Shown: in pieces, positions 18,703 to 28,146 of the stretch
Layout of the letters: every line of letters starts with the position of its first letter
Position numbering within the stretch: position 1 is the stretch's first letter
The notes under the pieces: generated by a model
What the model was told of the DNA's origin: nothing
The model's database searches: none
Seen by the model: only the letters and a program-made list of their open reading frames with translations
Made by a program: the position numbers and the translations under genes
Origin: Fodinibius salsisoli
GTDB lineage: Bacteria > Bacteroidota > Rhodothermia > Balneolales > Balneolaceae
DNA: 64,000 bases
Direction: 5' to 3'
Assembly: GCF_026229185.1 (NCBI RefSeq)
Contig: NZ_JAGGJA010000002.1
Span: forward strand, 186,001-250,000

Positions 18703-20160
18703 CTATTCTTCAAAAGACATTGGTTGATCACGGGTTGGTAGAGGGTCAGGCACATTAGGGTTAGAAGCAATCTCTTCACTGGAAAGTGGTAAACGGCGAA
18801 TTATAGTACCCAGTTGGGCTTGGACGGGAACTTCTAATTCCGGTACTTTTGTTCTTCGCCACAAAGTCCAATTTTCGGGCACTTTTTCAAAGACATCAAC
18901 CCAATGCTGTTCCTGAATGATAGTCACTTTTTCAGACTGATTTCCAAGATCATAATCTGAAAGAATAGAAGAAACAAAGTTATCTTCATCTTCTTGTGCT
19001 ATCTCGCCTTCAAGTCCATCAAAGTAGCTTATACTTGCCCGGATACCTGCCTCTAATTTACTTCGTGCTTCGATAACTTGCCCTTCTTTGGCCAAGAACT
19101 CAGCTTCATGCAATAGAGTTTCAGAAGCCGTAAGAATACGGCCTGGAAATTCCGGACGTATTATATCAGCCCCCACTAATGATACTCCTGATGTAAAATT
19201 AGCGCCATTTTGTACACCTACAAAAGTATCCTCATCGTTGTTAGTTTGAAAGTAGGTAGAAATACGAGGATCATCATTCTCACTCATCAGGTCCAAAATG
19301 GTATCAGATGCATATAAGAAAAGGGGATCACCGCCAGCAAAGTCTGCATGAAGCTGATAGACCTGGTTTTCTCTCTGCTCATCAGAAGAATAAGGGAATT
19401 CAGCATTATTGATATTACTCCTAATTAGGTTAGGATTATCAATAAGAGGCTGGATTTCAGAAGCAATAGATGGATCTGTATTATACTGAAGCATTAGTAC
19501 CCGTAGTTTTAAAGAATTTGCAAACTGTAACCACTGATTCATATCCCCTCCATATATCAAATCTCCATTTTCTATAGGAGCTAACTCAGAATCAGGATCA
19601 ATTCTACTAATAGCTTCATCAATACGATCAACTATTCCATCCAGTATATCCTGCTGATCATCAAAAGCCGGATTTGCAATATCTTCTTTAAGTGCTTCGT
19701 TGAATGGCACATCACCAAAAAGCACTGTTAGGTAGTAATAGGTATAAGCCTGCACAAGACGGGCCTGTGCAATTGCATTACCTCTAACCTGTTCAGCCTC
19801 TTGAGCATCCTTTACAAAAAGCTCTAGATTATTTAACACATTGGTATAAATAGCTCCAAAATTATTGGTTACTGTGAAGTCTGAAGACCCAACGATGTAA
19901 CGATCGGGTTCTGTGAATACACCTGCTGAACTATTAGAAGCCCAAGTCTGAGCAAAAAATGAGACTGCAGGACCTAACTCAATATTTCGATTAGACTGGA
20001 GCACCGTTATTGCCTCGGTAAACAAAGGGTCACCAGGAGCTTCAGTCGCTGCATTCGGGTCATCGTTTACATCTAAAAAATTATCGCAACTAGAGCTCAT
20101 TATAAATAGCATTATGAGCAAACAGTATTGTAGTGATCTATATATAGTTTGACGTATCAT
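18703..20160 (-). CDS. SusD/RagB family outer-membrane lipoprotein (SusD-like type 2)
   Basis: A 485-aa surface lipoprotein with signal peptide and lipobox ending SSSC, followed by DNFLDVNDDPN, the typical start of SusD-like proteins of the PF12771 type. The C-terminus has the family's EQHWVDVFEKVPENWTLWRRT-like block. It caps the SusC barrel and binds the imported ligand at the surface. It lies 48 bases after susC1 and is followed by a strong terminator, so the two form a two-gene operon. The substrate is unknown; relatives of this SusD type often go with peptide or unknown ligands rather than a dedicated glycan operon. The pair looks AT-richer than neighbouring genes by eye. Confidence 0.88.
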   Translation of the reverse strand: MIRQTIYRSLQYCLLIMLFIMSSSCDNFLDVNDDPNAATEAPGDPLFTEAITVLQSNRNIELGPAVSFFAQTWASNSSAGVFTEPDRYIVGSSDFTVTNNFGAIYTNVLNNLELFVKDAQEAEQVRGNAIAQARLVQAYTYYYLTVLFGDVPFNEALKEDIANPAFDDQQDILDGIVDRIDEAISRIDPDSELAPIENGDLIYGGDMNQWLQFANSLKLRVLMLQYNTDPSIASEIQPLIDNPNLIRSNINNAEFPYSSDEQRENQVYQLHADFAGGDPLFLYASDTILDLMSENDDPRISTYFQTNNDEDTFVGVQNGANFTSGVSLVGADIIRPEFPGRILTASETLLHEAEFLAKEGQVIEARSKLEAGIRASISYFDGLEGEIAQEDEDNFVSSILSDYDLGNQSEKVTIIQEQHWVDVFEKVPENWTLWRRTKVPELEVPVQAQLGTIIRRLPLSSEEIASNPNVPDPLPTRDQPMSFEE

Positions 20161-20208
20161 AATAGTATTGTATTCTTAAATTCAAAATTGGATACCAAGC
20201 ACGCTAAA

Positions 20209-23200
20209 TCAGAACGAAAGTTGAATATTAGCACCGACGCTTTTCACATTCGGTATGTTATTAAACTCTACTCCCTGTCCAATCACACCGGACCCAAACA
20301 CATTAGTTTCCGGATCTATATGTGGTGCTGCGGCCCATATTAGCCATAAATTACGCCCTTCAACCGAAATACTTGCACTTGAAAGAGGAGTATGCTGGAG
20401 CCACCTTCGCGGGAGGGTGTATCCAAATTTAACTTCTCGAAGTTTTACATAAGAGGCGTCATATGCTACCTCTTCGAATACAGAACCTTGGTAGAGATTT
20501 TGGTAATATTCTTCAATACTGCTAACCGGAACATCGTTTTCTCGGAAGGTTCCATCACCATTGGCAATGACCCCTCCATCATCGATAAATTCGCCATCCT
20601 CTCCTACTTGCTCCCTAAGGGCTCCTGTCTCTTCGGCCAACCCATCAAAAAACAGATCCTGAACAGTACCCGAGACAACTGTACCGCCCTGTTTTATATC
20701 GATGAGGAAGCTCAGATTGAACCCCTTGAAATCAAAAGAATTATTTATTCCAAGAAGATAATCGGGAGCTTGGGGCCCATATCGTATTTCTCCGCCCGGT
20801 ACCCTGAGGCCAGTATCTTCATCAATTAAGATATCTCCATTGTCATTTCGTGCCCAACCGATACCGTATAAACCGAGTGCCTCACCCGGCACTGCCTTAA
20901 CTCTCAGACCGTTGAAACCCGAATTAATTTGCAGCTCATTGACTCCAGGCGCCAACTTCTCAACAGTTTGATTATTTTTTGTAAAATTAAATGTGGAAGT
21001 CCATTGGAAATCGCGAGTTCGGATAGGAGTAACATCGAATAAAGCCTCAATACCCTGATTTTGCACTTCTCCAATATTCGTTCTCCTGGCGTCAAAACCA
21101 GTTGATAGGGGCCTTGGGATAGAAATAATCTGATCCCTTGTCTCATTATTATAGAATGTAAAATCTAATCCGAGACGACCATCAAAAAATTGTAATTCTG
21201 TTCCAACCTCTATGGATACTTGACGTTGTGGTTTAAGATTAGAGGGTGGAATAACATTGGTAGCATCAAATGCTAAAGCGCCGTCGAATGGAAATCCAAG
21301 AGTAGTACCAAACTGACCAAAAGCATCATTGTCAGGAAAATACCTAAAGGCTAACTGATAAGGAGCTTCGTCACTTCCTACCTCAGCTATACTAGCTCGT
21401 AATTTCCCGTAAGAAAGTATATCTCCACCAAAATCGAGTGCCTCAGTGAAAATAAAGCTGACATTTGCTGAAGGGTAAAAGAAAGACCTATTTTCTTTTG
21501 GCAGAGTGGAACTCCAGTCATTACGACCCGTCACATTTAAATATAAATAGTCCTGATAACCAAAAGTTGCATCAAAAAATAATGCTACAAGACGCTGCTC
21601 TGACAGGTCATTCGTAGGACTATTCGATAACGCACTTGGAAAACTATAAAGGCCTGGTACAGCTAAATTAGTTGACACATTAGAAAATATCTCTGTTTTC
21701 CGTGTATTAAGGTTTCCTCCCAATGTCGCATTAAAATTAATGTCTTGAGAAAGTTGACGATCAATACCAATCAAAAGATTAGCATCAATCTGCCGTTCTT
21801 GTATCCTATCAGTAGAGAAACCTCCAGTTAGTCTTCCTAATGTACCTACAACATCAGGCCGGCTACGGTTATCGGTATAAAAATCAATCCCCACCCGACC
21901 TGTTACATCCAACCAGTCAAGAGGAGAATAAGTAATATTACTACTCCCGAAAATACGTTCCACATCATTGTCAAGTCCATTATTTCTAGTAATAAAAAAC
22001 GGGTTATTCGTCATATCTGTCAATGATATCTGCTCTCCCGTATTTTCATCTATTATATTATCCCGCAGCAAGCCAGTATTTATGGTACGAGGTAAGGAAA
22101 ATATGGTTTGTATAATGGCATTAGGACTATTGCCACCTTGTACTGCTCGACCATTTGTTTCAGAAAATGTATAATTTACTGTAGCACGGGCCTGCAATTT
22201 ATCATTAAATTGTTGCCCTGCATTTAATGATAAATTAGTACGCTGAAGCTCACTTTCAGGGATAATACCCTCTGACTGGGTATTTGTCACTCCCAGACGA
22301 AAATCTCCGCCAGCTTCATTTGCACCTGCAATCGATATACTGTTGATAGTTTCCATACCATTCTGGAAAAAGTTCTCAACATTGTTTGGATTGGATTGTA
22401 AAGCAACCTGTTCTCCACGGAAATCCATGATAGGTTCCCCTTCGCTGTCTACATCCTGTCCTTCAATTCTTGGCCCCCAACCATTTAGATCTTGATTATC
22501 ATACTCACCACCACTTCCTTGAGCAAAAGTATTCTGGAAGTCAGGTAATCGTAACGGGCTGTTAGACCTCACTGAAGAATTAAATGTAACCTTGGTCCCC
22601 CCCTGGTCACTTCCTCTCTTTGTTGTTATAAGAATAACACCATTTTGAGCACGTTGTCCATAAAGTGCCGCTGCCGATGCACCTTTCAAAACGCTAATAC
22701 TTTCGATATCATCAGGATTTATATCTGATGCCCGATTTCCAACATCAACGGCTCCCCCTGATAAGCGTGTGGCAGAAGCTGTACCTGCAACAATATTAGA
22801 ATTCGATACCGGTACACCATCCACAACAAATAGTGGTTGTGTATTACCAGTTAAGGTTGAATTTCCTCGAATGACAATACGAGAAGATCCACCAATAGTA
22901 CCTGACTGGCTTCCTATATCTACACCAGAAACCTTGCCAGAAAGAGAATTCAATAAATTGGTATCTCTCGCCTTTGTTATTTCTTCACCAGATACTGACG
23001 CAATACTGGTACCGATTTCGCGTGATTGCCGTTCAATTTGTTGAGCAGTTACAATTATGTCATCTAACCCAATTAAATCAGGTTCAAGTTGGATGTTGAG
23101 ATCAGTCTCGCCAGCTTCTACCTCACGATTTAATGCTTTATATCCCACAAATGTAACTCGTAAGGTATAAGTACCTGGAGCAAGATTATCGATAGAGAAC

Positions 23201-23379
23201 TGCCCATCAATATTTGTTGATGTACCACGTTCAATACTTGGTATATAGACATTGGCACCAACAACTACTTCGTCAGTTTGACTATCAGTAATAGTCCCAG
23301 AAATAGAACTATTCTGTGCAACCGAAATGAGACAAGTAGATAATAAAACTATCCCTGTTAGTAGTAGCTTTCTAAACAT
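20209..23379 (-). CDS. SusC/RagA TonB-linked outer-membrane transporter (SusC1)
   Basis: A 1056-aa TonB-dependent barrel. Signal peptide ending VAQ; a carboxypeptidase-regulatory-like beta domain (GTITDSQTDEVVVGANV to FVGYKAL); the plug domain with QPLFVVDGVPV and VLKGASAAALYG; then a 22-strand-type barrel ending in LSF, a terminal Phe typical of BAM substrates. There is no STN signalling domain, so it is not coupled to a FecR anti-sigma factor. It is a close paralogue of SusC3 (59121-62261), sharing long identical stretches in the N-terminal and plug regions. A perfect inverted repeat lies 28-56 bases upstream. Confidence 0.93.
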   Translation of the reverse strand: MFRKLLLTGIVLLSTCLISVAQNSSISGTITDSQTDEVVVGANVYIPSIERGTSTNIDGQFSIDNLAPGTYTLRVTFVGYKALNREVEAGETDLNIQLEPDLIGLDDIIVTAQQIERQSREIGTSIASVSGEEITKARDTNLLNSLSGKVSGVDIGSQSGTIGGSSRIVIRGNSTLTGNTQPLFVVDGVPVSNSNIVAGTASATRLSGGAVDVGNRASDINPDDIESISVLKGASAAALYGQRAQNGVILITTKRGSDQGGTKVTFNSSVRSNSPLRLPDFQNTFAQGSGGEYDNQDLNGWGPRIEGQDVDSEGEPIMDFRGEQVALQSNPNNVENFFQNGMETINSISIAGANEAGGDFRLGVTNTQSEGIIPESELQRTNLSLNAGQQFNDKLQARATVNYTFSETNGRAVQGGNSPNAIIQTIFSLPRTINTGLLRDNIIDENTGEQISLTDMTNNPFFITRNNGLDNDVERIFGSSNITYSPLDWLDVTGRVGIDFYTDNRSRPDVVGTLGRLTGGFSTDRIQERQIDANLLIGIDRQLSQDINFNATLGGNLNTRKTEIFSNVSTNLAVPGLYSFPSALSNSPTNDLSEQRLVALFFDATFGYQDYLYLNVTGRNDWSSTLPKENRSFFYPSANVSFIFTEALDFGGDILSYGKLRASIAEVGSDEAPYQLAFRYFPDNDAFGQFGTTLGFPFDGALAFDATNVIPPSNLKPQRQVSIEVGTELQFFDGRLGLDFTFYNNETRDQIISIPRPLSTGFDARRTNIGEVQNQGIEALFDVTPIRTRDFQWTSTFNFTKNNQTVEKLAPGVNELQINSGFNGLRVKAVPGEALGLYGIGWARNDNGDILIDEDTGLRVPGGEIRYGPQAPDYLLGINNSFDFKGFNLSFLIDIKQGGTVVSGTVQDLFFDGLAEETGALREQVGEDGEFIDDGGVIANGDGTFRENDVPVSSIEEYYQNLYQGSVFEEVAYDASYVKLREVKFGYTLPRRWLQHTPLSSASISVEGRNLWLIWAAAPHIDPETNVFGSGVIGQGVEFNNIPNVKSVGANIQLSF

Positions 23380-23407
23380 AGATAACCTCTTATTTTGTTA
23401 TTATTGG

Positions 23408-23435
23408 ATATGTTAGACCAACGTTTCTAACATAT
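23408..23435 (-). promoter_or_regulatory. Perfect 10-bp inverted repeat in the susC1 leader
   Basis: ATATGTTAGA (23408-23417), an 8-base spacer and TCTAACATAT (23426-23435) form a perfect dyad 28 bases before the susC1 start. It could be an operator or an mRNA hairpin; there is no T-run. SusC3 has a different perfect repeat at a comparable place. Confidence 0.5.
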
Positions 23436-23775
23436 TTGTTACAATCCCTTCAACCTCTAAAGGGACCTATAATTACTTACCCTATTAATATCAATCTTAT
23501 TCTAAAAAATAATAATTTTACAAATTGCAAAATAAGACCCTTGCTAGATAAGTTGCAATATATAACCTATAATATCAATTACTTATATCAGACGTTAAAA
23601 AATTGCCCTAATTTAAGTCATGAGTTATATTTAAAACATTTACCTTGTGCGTTTCGTTCAACCTAACATTTTTATATATATAAAATCATAATCCGACTCC
23701 GTACCTATCATATACGAACTGTTACTTTGTTTGGATTTATCTCCCCATTTTTTTCATCCAACCCCTAGCTATATT

Positions 23776-23824
23776 TGTATTACAATACAGCCATCGGTCT
23801 GTGCAAATCACATAATCATGTGAT
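23776..23824 (+). promoter_or_regulatory. Two short palindromes upstream of the GWxTD gene
   Basis: TGTATT-AC-AATACA (23776-23789) and ATCACAT-AATC-ATGTGAT (23807-23824) are both perfect dyads, placed about 110-155 bases before the gene start. They look like transcription-factor sites. The second has the arm sequence of Crp/Fnr sites but in inverted order, so no factor is assigned. Confidence 0.35.
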
Positions 23825-23931
23825 GAAAATTATCACAGATAAATTTTATTCTTAGCTATATCGTTTCTACATTGGTTACGAGTAGGTTTGAGTGCTTAGT
23901 TAATAGTTCTTTTAATACCGGAATATCTGCT

Positions 23932-25344
23932 ATGAAAAATTTATCACAACACGTTCTGTTGCTTTTATTTATTTTCGCCATTTCCTGCAGCACTTCAAGG
24001 AATTTGGATATCGAACGCGGTACCGGATACAATTTTAGAGCTGGTCATCCGGAATTTCGCACTTCAGTTTATGGATATATTGATGAAGAAAAGGGATCCA
24101 CTTTGGATATTAGAGCTGAAATAGTAAAAGGCAGCCTCATATATAAGGAAGAAAATGATACCCTTCAGGCACGAATATCGATTGAGTACCAGGTGCAGGA
24201 CCTGGAAAATTCCGGTAATATACTAGTATCAGAGCAGTTGGAGAGAACAGTTAAAAGCACAGAACAGTCTATCAACGCTACCCGAGAAACCCTTGACCTG
24301 CAATTTAGCCATCAAATTGATCCCAGCCATTATAAGATATTGATTAGTGTCACAGACTTAAATACAAACAAGAATATTACCCAGTCGGTTGAAACCGCGA
24401 TACCGGAAACGCAGGAGGGCCAATACAATCTCTCTAATATCCAGATGTACGGAAAAATTAACGATATAGGCAGTTGGGAGCCCATCAATACTTACGATGT
24501 ACAAAGCAAAATCGACTCTCTTCGGTTCGTCTTTCAGGTCATAAGCCCGCAGTCGGACCAGCGCATGCAGATCCGTTCCCGACTGCTTCAATTCGAGTCG
24601 GATACGCTTTACCCCCGCCCCATGCACTATTCCAATTACAGCCCTTCATCTATTGAATACAAGGGTATCGATTACGATGAAGAAACCGAGTTACAATCCA
24701 GTCAACGAATATTAACGGATTATACCAGTACCTTTATTGAATATAAATTTGCTAACCAGGATCGGGGAAATTACCGTTTTCAGGTTAATGCCCAACGAGG
24801 TGAGGAAGAAGAATTATTTAAGGCCAGAGACTTCGGGATCAAAAGCAGAAATTACCCGGCTATTAGCTCGGCCAAAGAGCTTGCTCGTCCTCTTATCTAT
24901 TTAATGGGAGAAGGCGATCATGAAGAACTTATGGAAATATCGAATTCCGATTCCCTCAAAAAAGCGGTGGATAAGTTTTGGCTCAAAAATATTGGAAATA
25001 CCAATCAAGCCCGACAAGTTATCGAAAAGTATTACCAGCGGGTTGAAGAAGCCAATAAACAATTTTCTAACTTTAAGGAAGGATGGAAAACCGATCTAGG
25101 CATGATTTATATCCTGTTTGGCCCGCCATGGTACACCGAAGACCATTTGAAAGAACTTATCTGGTATTACTCCTATAATCACAGCGACCCGGAATATTCT
25201 TACTATTTTGATCAGCCCAAGTTGAAGAACAAGTACTTTCCGTTCTTTCATTTCCTCTTTAACCGCAGCAACTTCTATTATACCGTCCAGTATCAGCAGC
25301 GACAACTCTGGCTGAGCGGACAGATACTGACCCGACAGATTTAG
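23932..25344 (+). CDS. GWxTD domain lipoprotein
   Basis: A 470-aa lipoprotein with signal peptide and lipobox ISCS (acyl Cys about residue 19). The C-terminal third has the domain-naming motif GWKTD, then LGMIYILFGPPWYTED, and ends in a Tyr-rich segment (WYYSYNHSDPEYSYYF). GWxTD proteins are widespread in the FCB superphylum; their function is not established. A TTG-initiated extension from 23872 was rejected because ATG 23932 begins a proper signal peptide. The gene is monocistronic and convergent with the second alanine racemase. Confidence 0.83.
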   Translation: MKNLSQHVLLLLFIFAISCSTSRNLDIERGTGYNFRAGHPEFRTSVYGYIDEEKGSTLDIRAEIVKGSLIYKEENDTLQARISIEYQVQDLENSGNILVSEQLERTVKSTEQSINATRETLDLQFSHQIDPSHYKILISVTDLNTNKNITQSVETAIPETQEGQYNLSNIQMYGKINDIGSWEPINTYDVQSKIDSLRFVFQVISPQSDQRMQIRSRLLQFESDTLYPRPMHYSNYSPSSIEYKGIDYDEETELQSSQRILTDYTSTFIEYKFANQDRGNYRFQVNAQRGEEEELFKARDFGIKSRNYPAISSAKELARPLIYLMGEGDHEELMEISNSDSLKKAVDKFWLKNIGNTNQARQVIEKYYQRVEEANKQFSNFKEGWKTDLGMIYILFGPPWYTEDHLKELIWYYSYNHSDPEYSYYFDQPKLKNKYFPFFHFLFNRSNFYYTVQYQQRQLWLSGQILTRQI

Positions 25345-25405
25345 ATAATATAAATCTCATCCAAAAAACCTTATTTCTGTCGTTTATCGTCCTTTCAGGC
25401 TGTAT

Positions 25406-25486
25406 CACAGAGTTGTACAAAGGAGATACAGAGTTACTCAAAGAAGGATTTTGTGGTTCTCAGTGTCTGCTCAGTGATTCTTTGTG
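25406..25486. repeat. Imperfect palindromic repeat, decayed
   Basis: CACAGAGTTGTACAAAGGAG on the left and its imperfect complement ending TTTGTG on the right form a long, mismatched inverted repeat with arms of about 40 bases. Its CACAGAG/CTCTGTG-type composition matches a family of dispersed intergenic palindromes I know from FCB genomes; the family name is not certain. It lies between two convergent genes. A second short dyad (GAGTTGTACTC near 25498, GAGTATAACTC near 25543) follows. Confidence 0.45.
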
Positions 25487-25595
25487 AAATCAAGCTCAGA
25501 GTTGTACTCCCGCTTTATGAGAAATCCTCTTATAGAAGAACGAGAGTATAACTCCCATGGAGCTAAAAATATCTTTAGCATAAGGTTTTCTTCAA

Positions 25596-26768
25596 TCAAA
25601 CGATATAACGAGGCAGGGTTGAAGGAATCTGTACCAGTACCTCGTAATTCATAAAGTTGCGCATCTCGCTGAAGGAGGCTACCGTCATTTCCTGGTCACC
25701 CTGTTTCCCGATGATGACCACTTCGTCTCCCTTTTGGACGTTGGAGATATCCGTAATATCAACAGTGAGCAGGTTCATGTTTACCAGCCCGGCTACCGGG
25801 GCGCGCTCTCCGTTGATCAATACAATGCCTACGTTGGTCAGGTTGCGTCCGAATCCATGGCTGTAGCCGATGGGCACGGTAGCTATCTGCTGATTACGAC
25901 TGGTTAGATAGGTATTTCCATATCCAATAAACTCGCCCGCGGGCACTCTTTTTGTACTCATTACTTCGCTTTTCCAGCTGATGACCCGTTCCAGTGGATC
26001 TTCGTGCTTGGCATTAATCTCAGGATACTTTTTGACAAAATTCATATAAGTTTCCCGATTGGGCCAAAATCCATACTGTGCAATGCCAATGCGTACCATA
26101 TCCATAATCGTCTCGGGATAATTTAAAGTAGATGCCGAGCACGCAGTATGATAATTTTCAGCATCAATACCCTGCTCTTCGAACCAAGAGGTATATTCCT
26201 CAAATCGATCAATTTGTTCTTGAATGCGCACATAATTCCCGACGCTTTCAGCCCCGGCATAATGGGTACATAACCCATCAATTTGCAAATATTCACTGTG
26301 ATCTTTAATAAGCTGAGCTGTTTCACCAAACTGGTCTGAATCCAGCCCGAGCCGGTTCATGCCGGTCTCCAGATGTAGATGAACACGCGCCGGTTTGCCA
26401 ATCCGTTTAGCTTCTTCTGCTGCTGCTTTCAGGCGATCCAGCTCAAAAATAAAGAAGGAAACATCATGCTCGATAGCCCAGGCAATAACATCATTCCTGA
26501 TCATTCCCATAATCATAACGTGTGTATCTTCATGGGTTGAAGCACGACAGGCTTTGCGGGCTTCATCGGAGCTGAATACCGAAAAATGCCGGATGCCACA
26601 CTCTTCTGCGAGTGGCACGAAATAGTCTATACCATGCCCGTAAGCATTCCCTTTGATCACTGAACTAAATACCACATCCTCTCCCACATAATTTTTGAGA
26701 AAGGAAATGTTTTTCTGCAATGAAGATTTACTTAACTCCACATAGCAAGGGGAAAATTCATCTTTCAT
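25596..26768 (-). CDS. Second alanine racemase-fold PLP enzyme
   Basis: A 390-aa fold-type III racemase. The PLP lysine is Lys39 in SSVIKGNAYGHG and the catalytic tyrosine is Tyr283 in EFIGYGNTY; MVRIGIAQYGF contacts the cofactor phosphate. The lysine environment differs from the canonical VKADAYGHG, and the protein is some 36 residues longer than the alr product at 1016-2080, so a different or broader substrate is plausible. Its ATG lies 2 bases after the stop of the upstream M20 amidohydrolase, a strong sign of a shared operon. A small-molecule D-amino-acid role fits better than cell-wall synthesis, but this is inference. Confidence 0.85.
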   Translation of the reverse strand: MKDEFSPCYVELSKSSLQKNISFLKNYVGEDVVFSSVIKGNAYGHGIDYFVPLAEECGIRHFSVFSSDEARKACRASTHEDTHVMIMGMIRNDVIAWAIEHDVSFFIFELDRLKAAAEEAKRIGKPARVHLHLETGMNRLGLDSDQFGETAQLIKDHSEYLQIDGLCTHYAGAESVGNYVRIQEQIDRFEEYTSWFEEQGIDAENYHTACSASTLNYPETIMDMVRIGIAQYGFWPNRETYMNFVKKYPEINAKHEDPLERVISWKSEVMSTKRVPAGEFIGYGNTYLTSRNQQIATVPIGYSHGFGRNLTNVGIVLINGERAPVAGLVNMNLLTVDITDISNVQKGDEVVIIGKQGDQEMTVASFSEMRNFMNYEVLVQIPSTLPRYIV

Positions 26769-26770
26769 TC

Positions 26771-27925
26771 TTATGAGTTAATCTCTTTTATAATTTGCAT
26801 GAACATCAATGTGCCGGTGTGAATTACCTCGTCGGGGAAATCGTAGGTTTCGGCATGCAGGGCAGCATGGTTCTCTCCGATACCCAATCCAAACATGGCT
26901 CCCGGAATTTCCCGACTAAAGTGCCCAAAATCTTCAGACCAGCTAAACGGAGCTTCTTTCTCCCGGATATCAAGTTCCTGGACTTCGGCCGCTTTTCGAA
27001 TAATGTCAACCGCTTTCGGGGCATTCTTCGTGGCAGAAAACGGTTCAACCCACCGATGATCTATGGAGAGGTCGTATGTTTGGGCGATGCCTTCCGCAAT
27101 GTTAAGACAGCGTTCTTGCAGCGATGTCAGGAGTTCATCGTCGTAGGTGCGCAAAGTAGCACGAACGGTTGCTTGTCCCGGCGAAGTGCCAAACGCGCGC
27201 TCCCCGAGCTCTGCATTGATGACGGTTACCTTGGTTGCCTCATCCAGCGCACTGTAATATTGGGGCACTGCTGATAGTGCCTGGACCAATTGAGCCATGG
27301 CCATAGCAGGGCTTCGCCCTTCCTCGGGATGAGCAGCGTGCGCCGTTTCCCCCTGAAACTCTACCTCAAGACCTACCGAAGCAGCCGCAAAAACCTGATC
27401 TCGAACTACAATACGATGAGGCTCATACCCGGGAAGGTTATGCAGAGCAAAGCAGTAGTCGGGTTCCAACGATTGGAATACTTGATCCTTGAGCACCCGC
27501 TCTGCCCCCCTTCCAGTCTCTTCCGAAGGTTCAAAAAGCAACGAAACGGTCCCCTTGGATGGACGTTCAGCGGCCATAAGCATAGCCACCCCACAGATAA
27601 TCGCCATGTGTCCATCATGTCCGCATTTGTGGCCTACCCCATCCGACTTCGATCGGTATTCAGTTTCAATCTCATCAGAAATGGGGAGTGCATCCAGCTC
27701 GCACCGGAGCAGAATATGTTCTCCATCTGAAGCCCCCCGATAAGTTGCTATGATGCCATGGCCTCCGACACCATTGTATATTTCATCCGGTTTGGCTTTT
27801 TCCGTTAAGAAAGACTCAATGGCCTGAGCCGTACGATTTTCTGATCCTGATACTTCAGCAATCGAGTGCAAGTACTGTCGGAAGGAAGTAAGCTGGGGAA
27901 GGTGTGTTTCAATATCAAAAGTCAT
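26771..27925 (-). CDS. M20 family metallo-amidohydrolase (N-acyl-amino-acid hydrolase type)
   Basis: A 384-aa dinuclear-metal amidohydrolase. The motif GHKCGHDGHM (Cys101, His103, Asp104) and FEPSEETGRGA (Glu135-Glu136) are intact, and a dimerisation domain with TAHAAHPEEGRSP occupies the middle. Members cleave N-acyl groups, hippurate or aminobenzoyl-glutamate from amino acids. There is no signal peptide, so it is cytoplasmic. It is 2 bases from the racemase downstream, so one can propose deacylation followed by racemisation, or the reverse. Confidence 0.88.
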   Translation of the reverse strand: MTFDIETHLPQLTSFRQYLHSIAEVSGSENRTAQAIESFLTEKAKPDEIYNGVGGHGIIATYRGASDGEHILLRCELDALPISDEIETEYRSKSDGVGHKCGHDGHMAIICGVAMLMAAERPSKGTVSLLFEPSEETGRGAERVLKDQVFQSLEPDYCFALHNLPGYEPHRIVVRDQVFAAASVGLEVEFQGETAHAAHPEEGRSPAMAMAQLVQALSAVPQYYSALDEATKVTVINAELGERAFGTSPGQATVRATLRTYDDELLTSLQERCLNIAEGIAQTYDLSIDHRWVEPFSATKNAPKAVDIIRKAAEVQELDIREKEAPFSWSEDFGHFSREIPGAMFGLGIGENHAALHAETYDFPDEVIHTGTLMFMQIIKEINS

Positions 27926-28146
27926 TCAATGACGTAGCTTTCTGGTAAGATTTGAAATAACTATTAAGAAGTTAATTTTCAAGCAAAATTGCCAATCAGG
28001 TTGCAGGTAAAAGCTGTGGTTTCTGATCGTCCGGGTCAAGGATTAATTCCAGAAATTCCGATCTCTAGCTTTCAGTATCCAACATCTAAACTCCAGCTTC
28101 CAAACTCTCAACTTAATACTTTACTCTTCTAACTTAAGACTTTCCG

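Larger units (their letters stand above)
23380..23931. other. Divergent intergenic region with palindromes
   Basis: An AT-rich spacer between susC1 (minus) and the GWxTD gene (plus). It holds the inverted repeat at 23408-23435 and two palindromes at 23776-23789 and 23807-23824, annotated separately. No credible coding region was found; the short frames here have no coding character. Confidence 0.7.

Noticed and set aside
23436-23666. A 76-codon plus-strand frame upstream of the GWxTD gene
   Set aside because: AT-rich sequence with a biased, non-protein-like composition.
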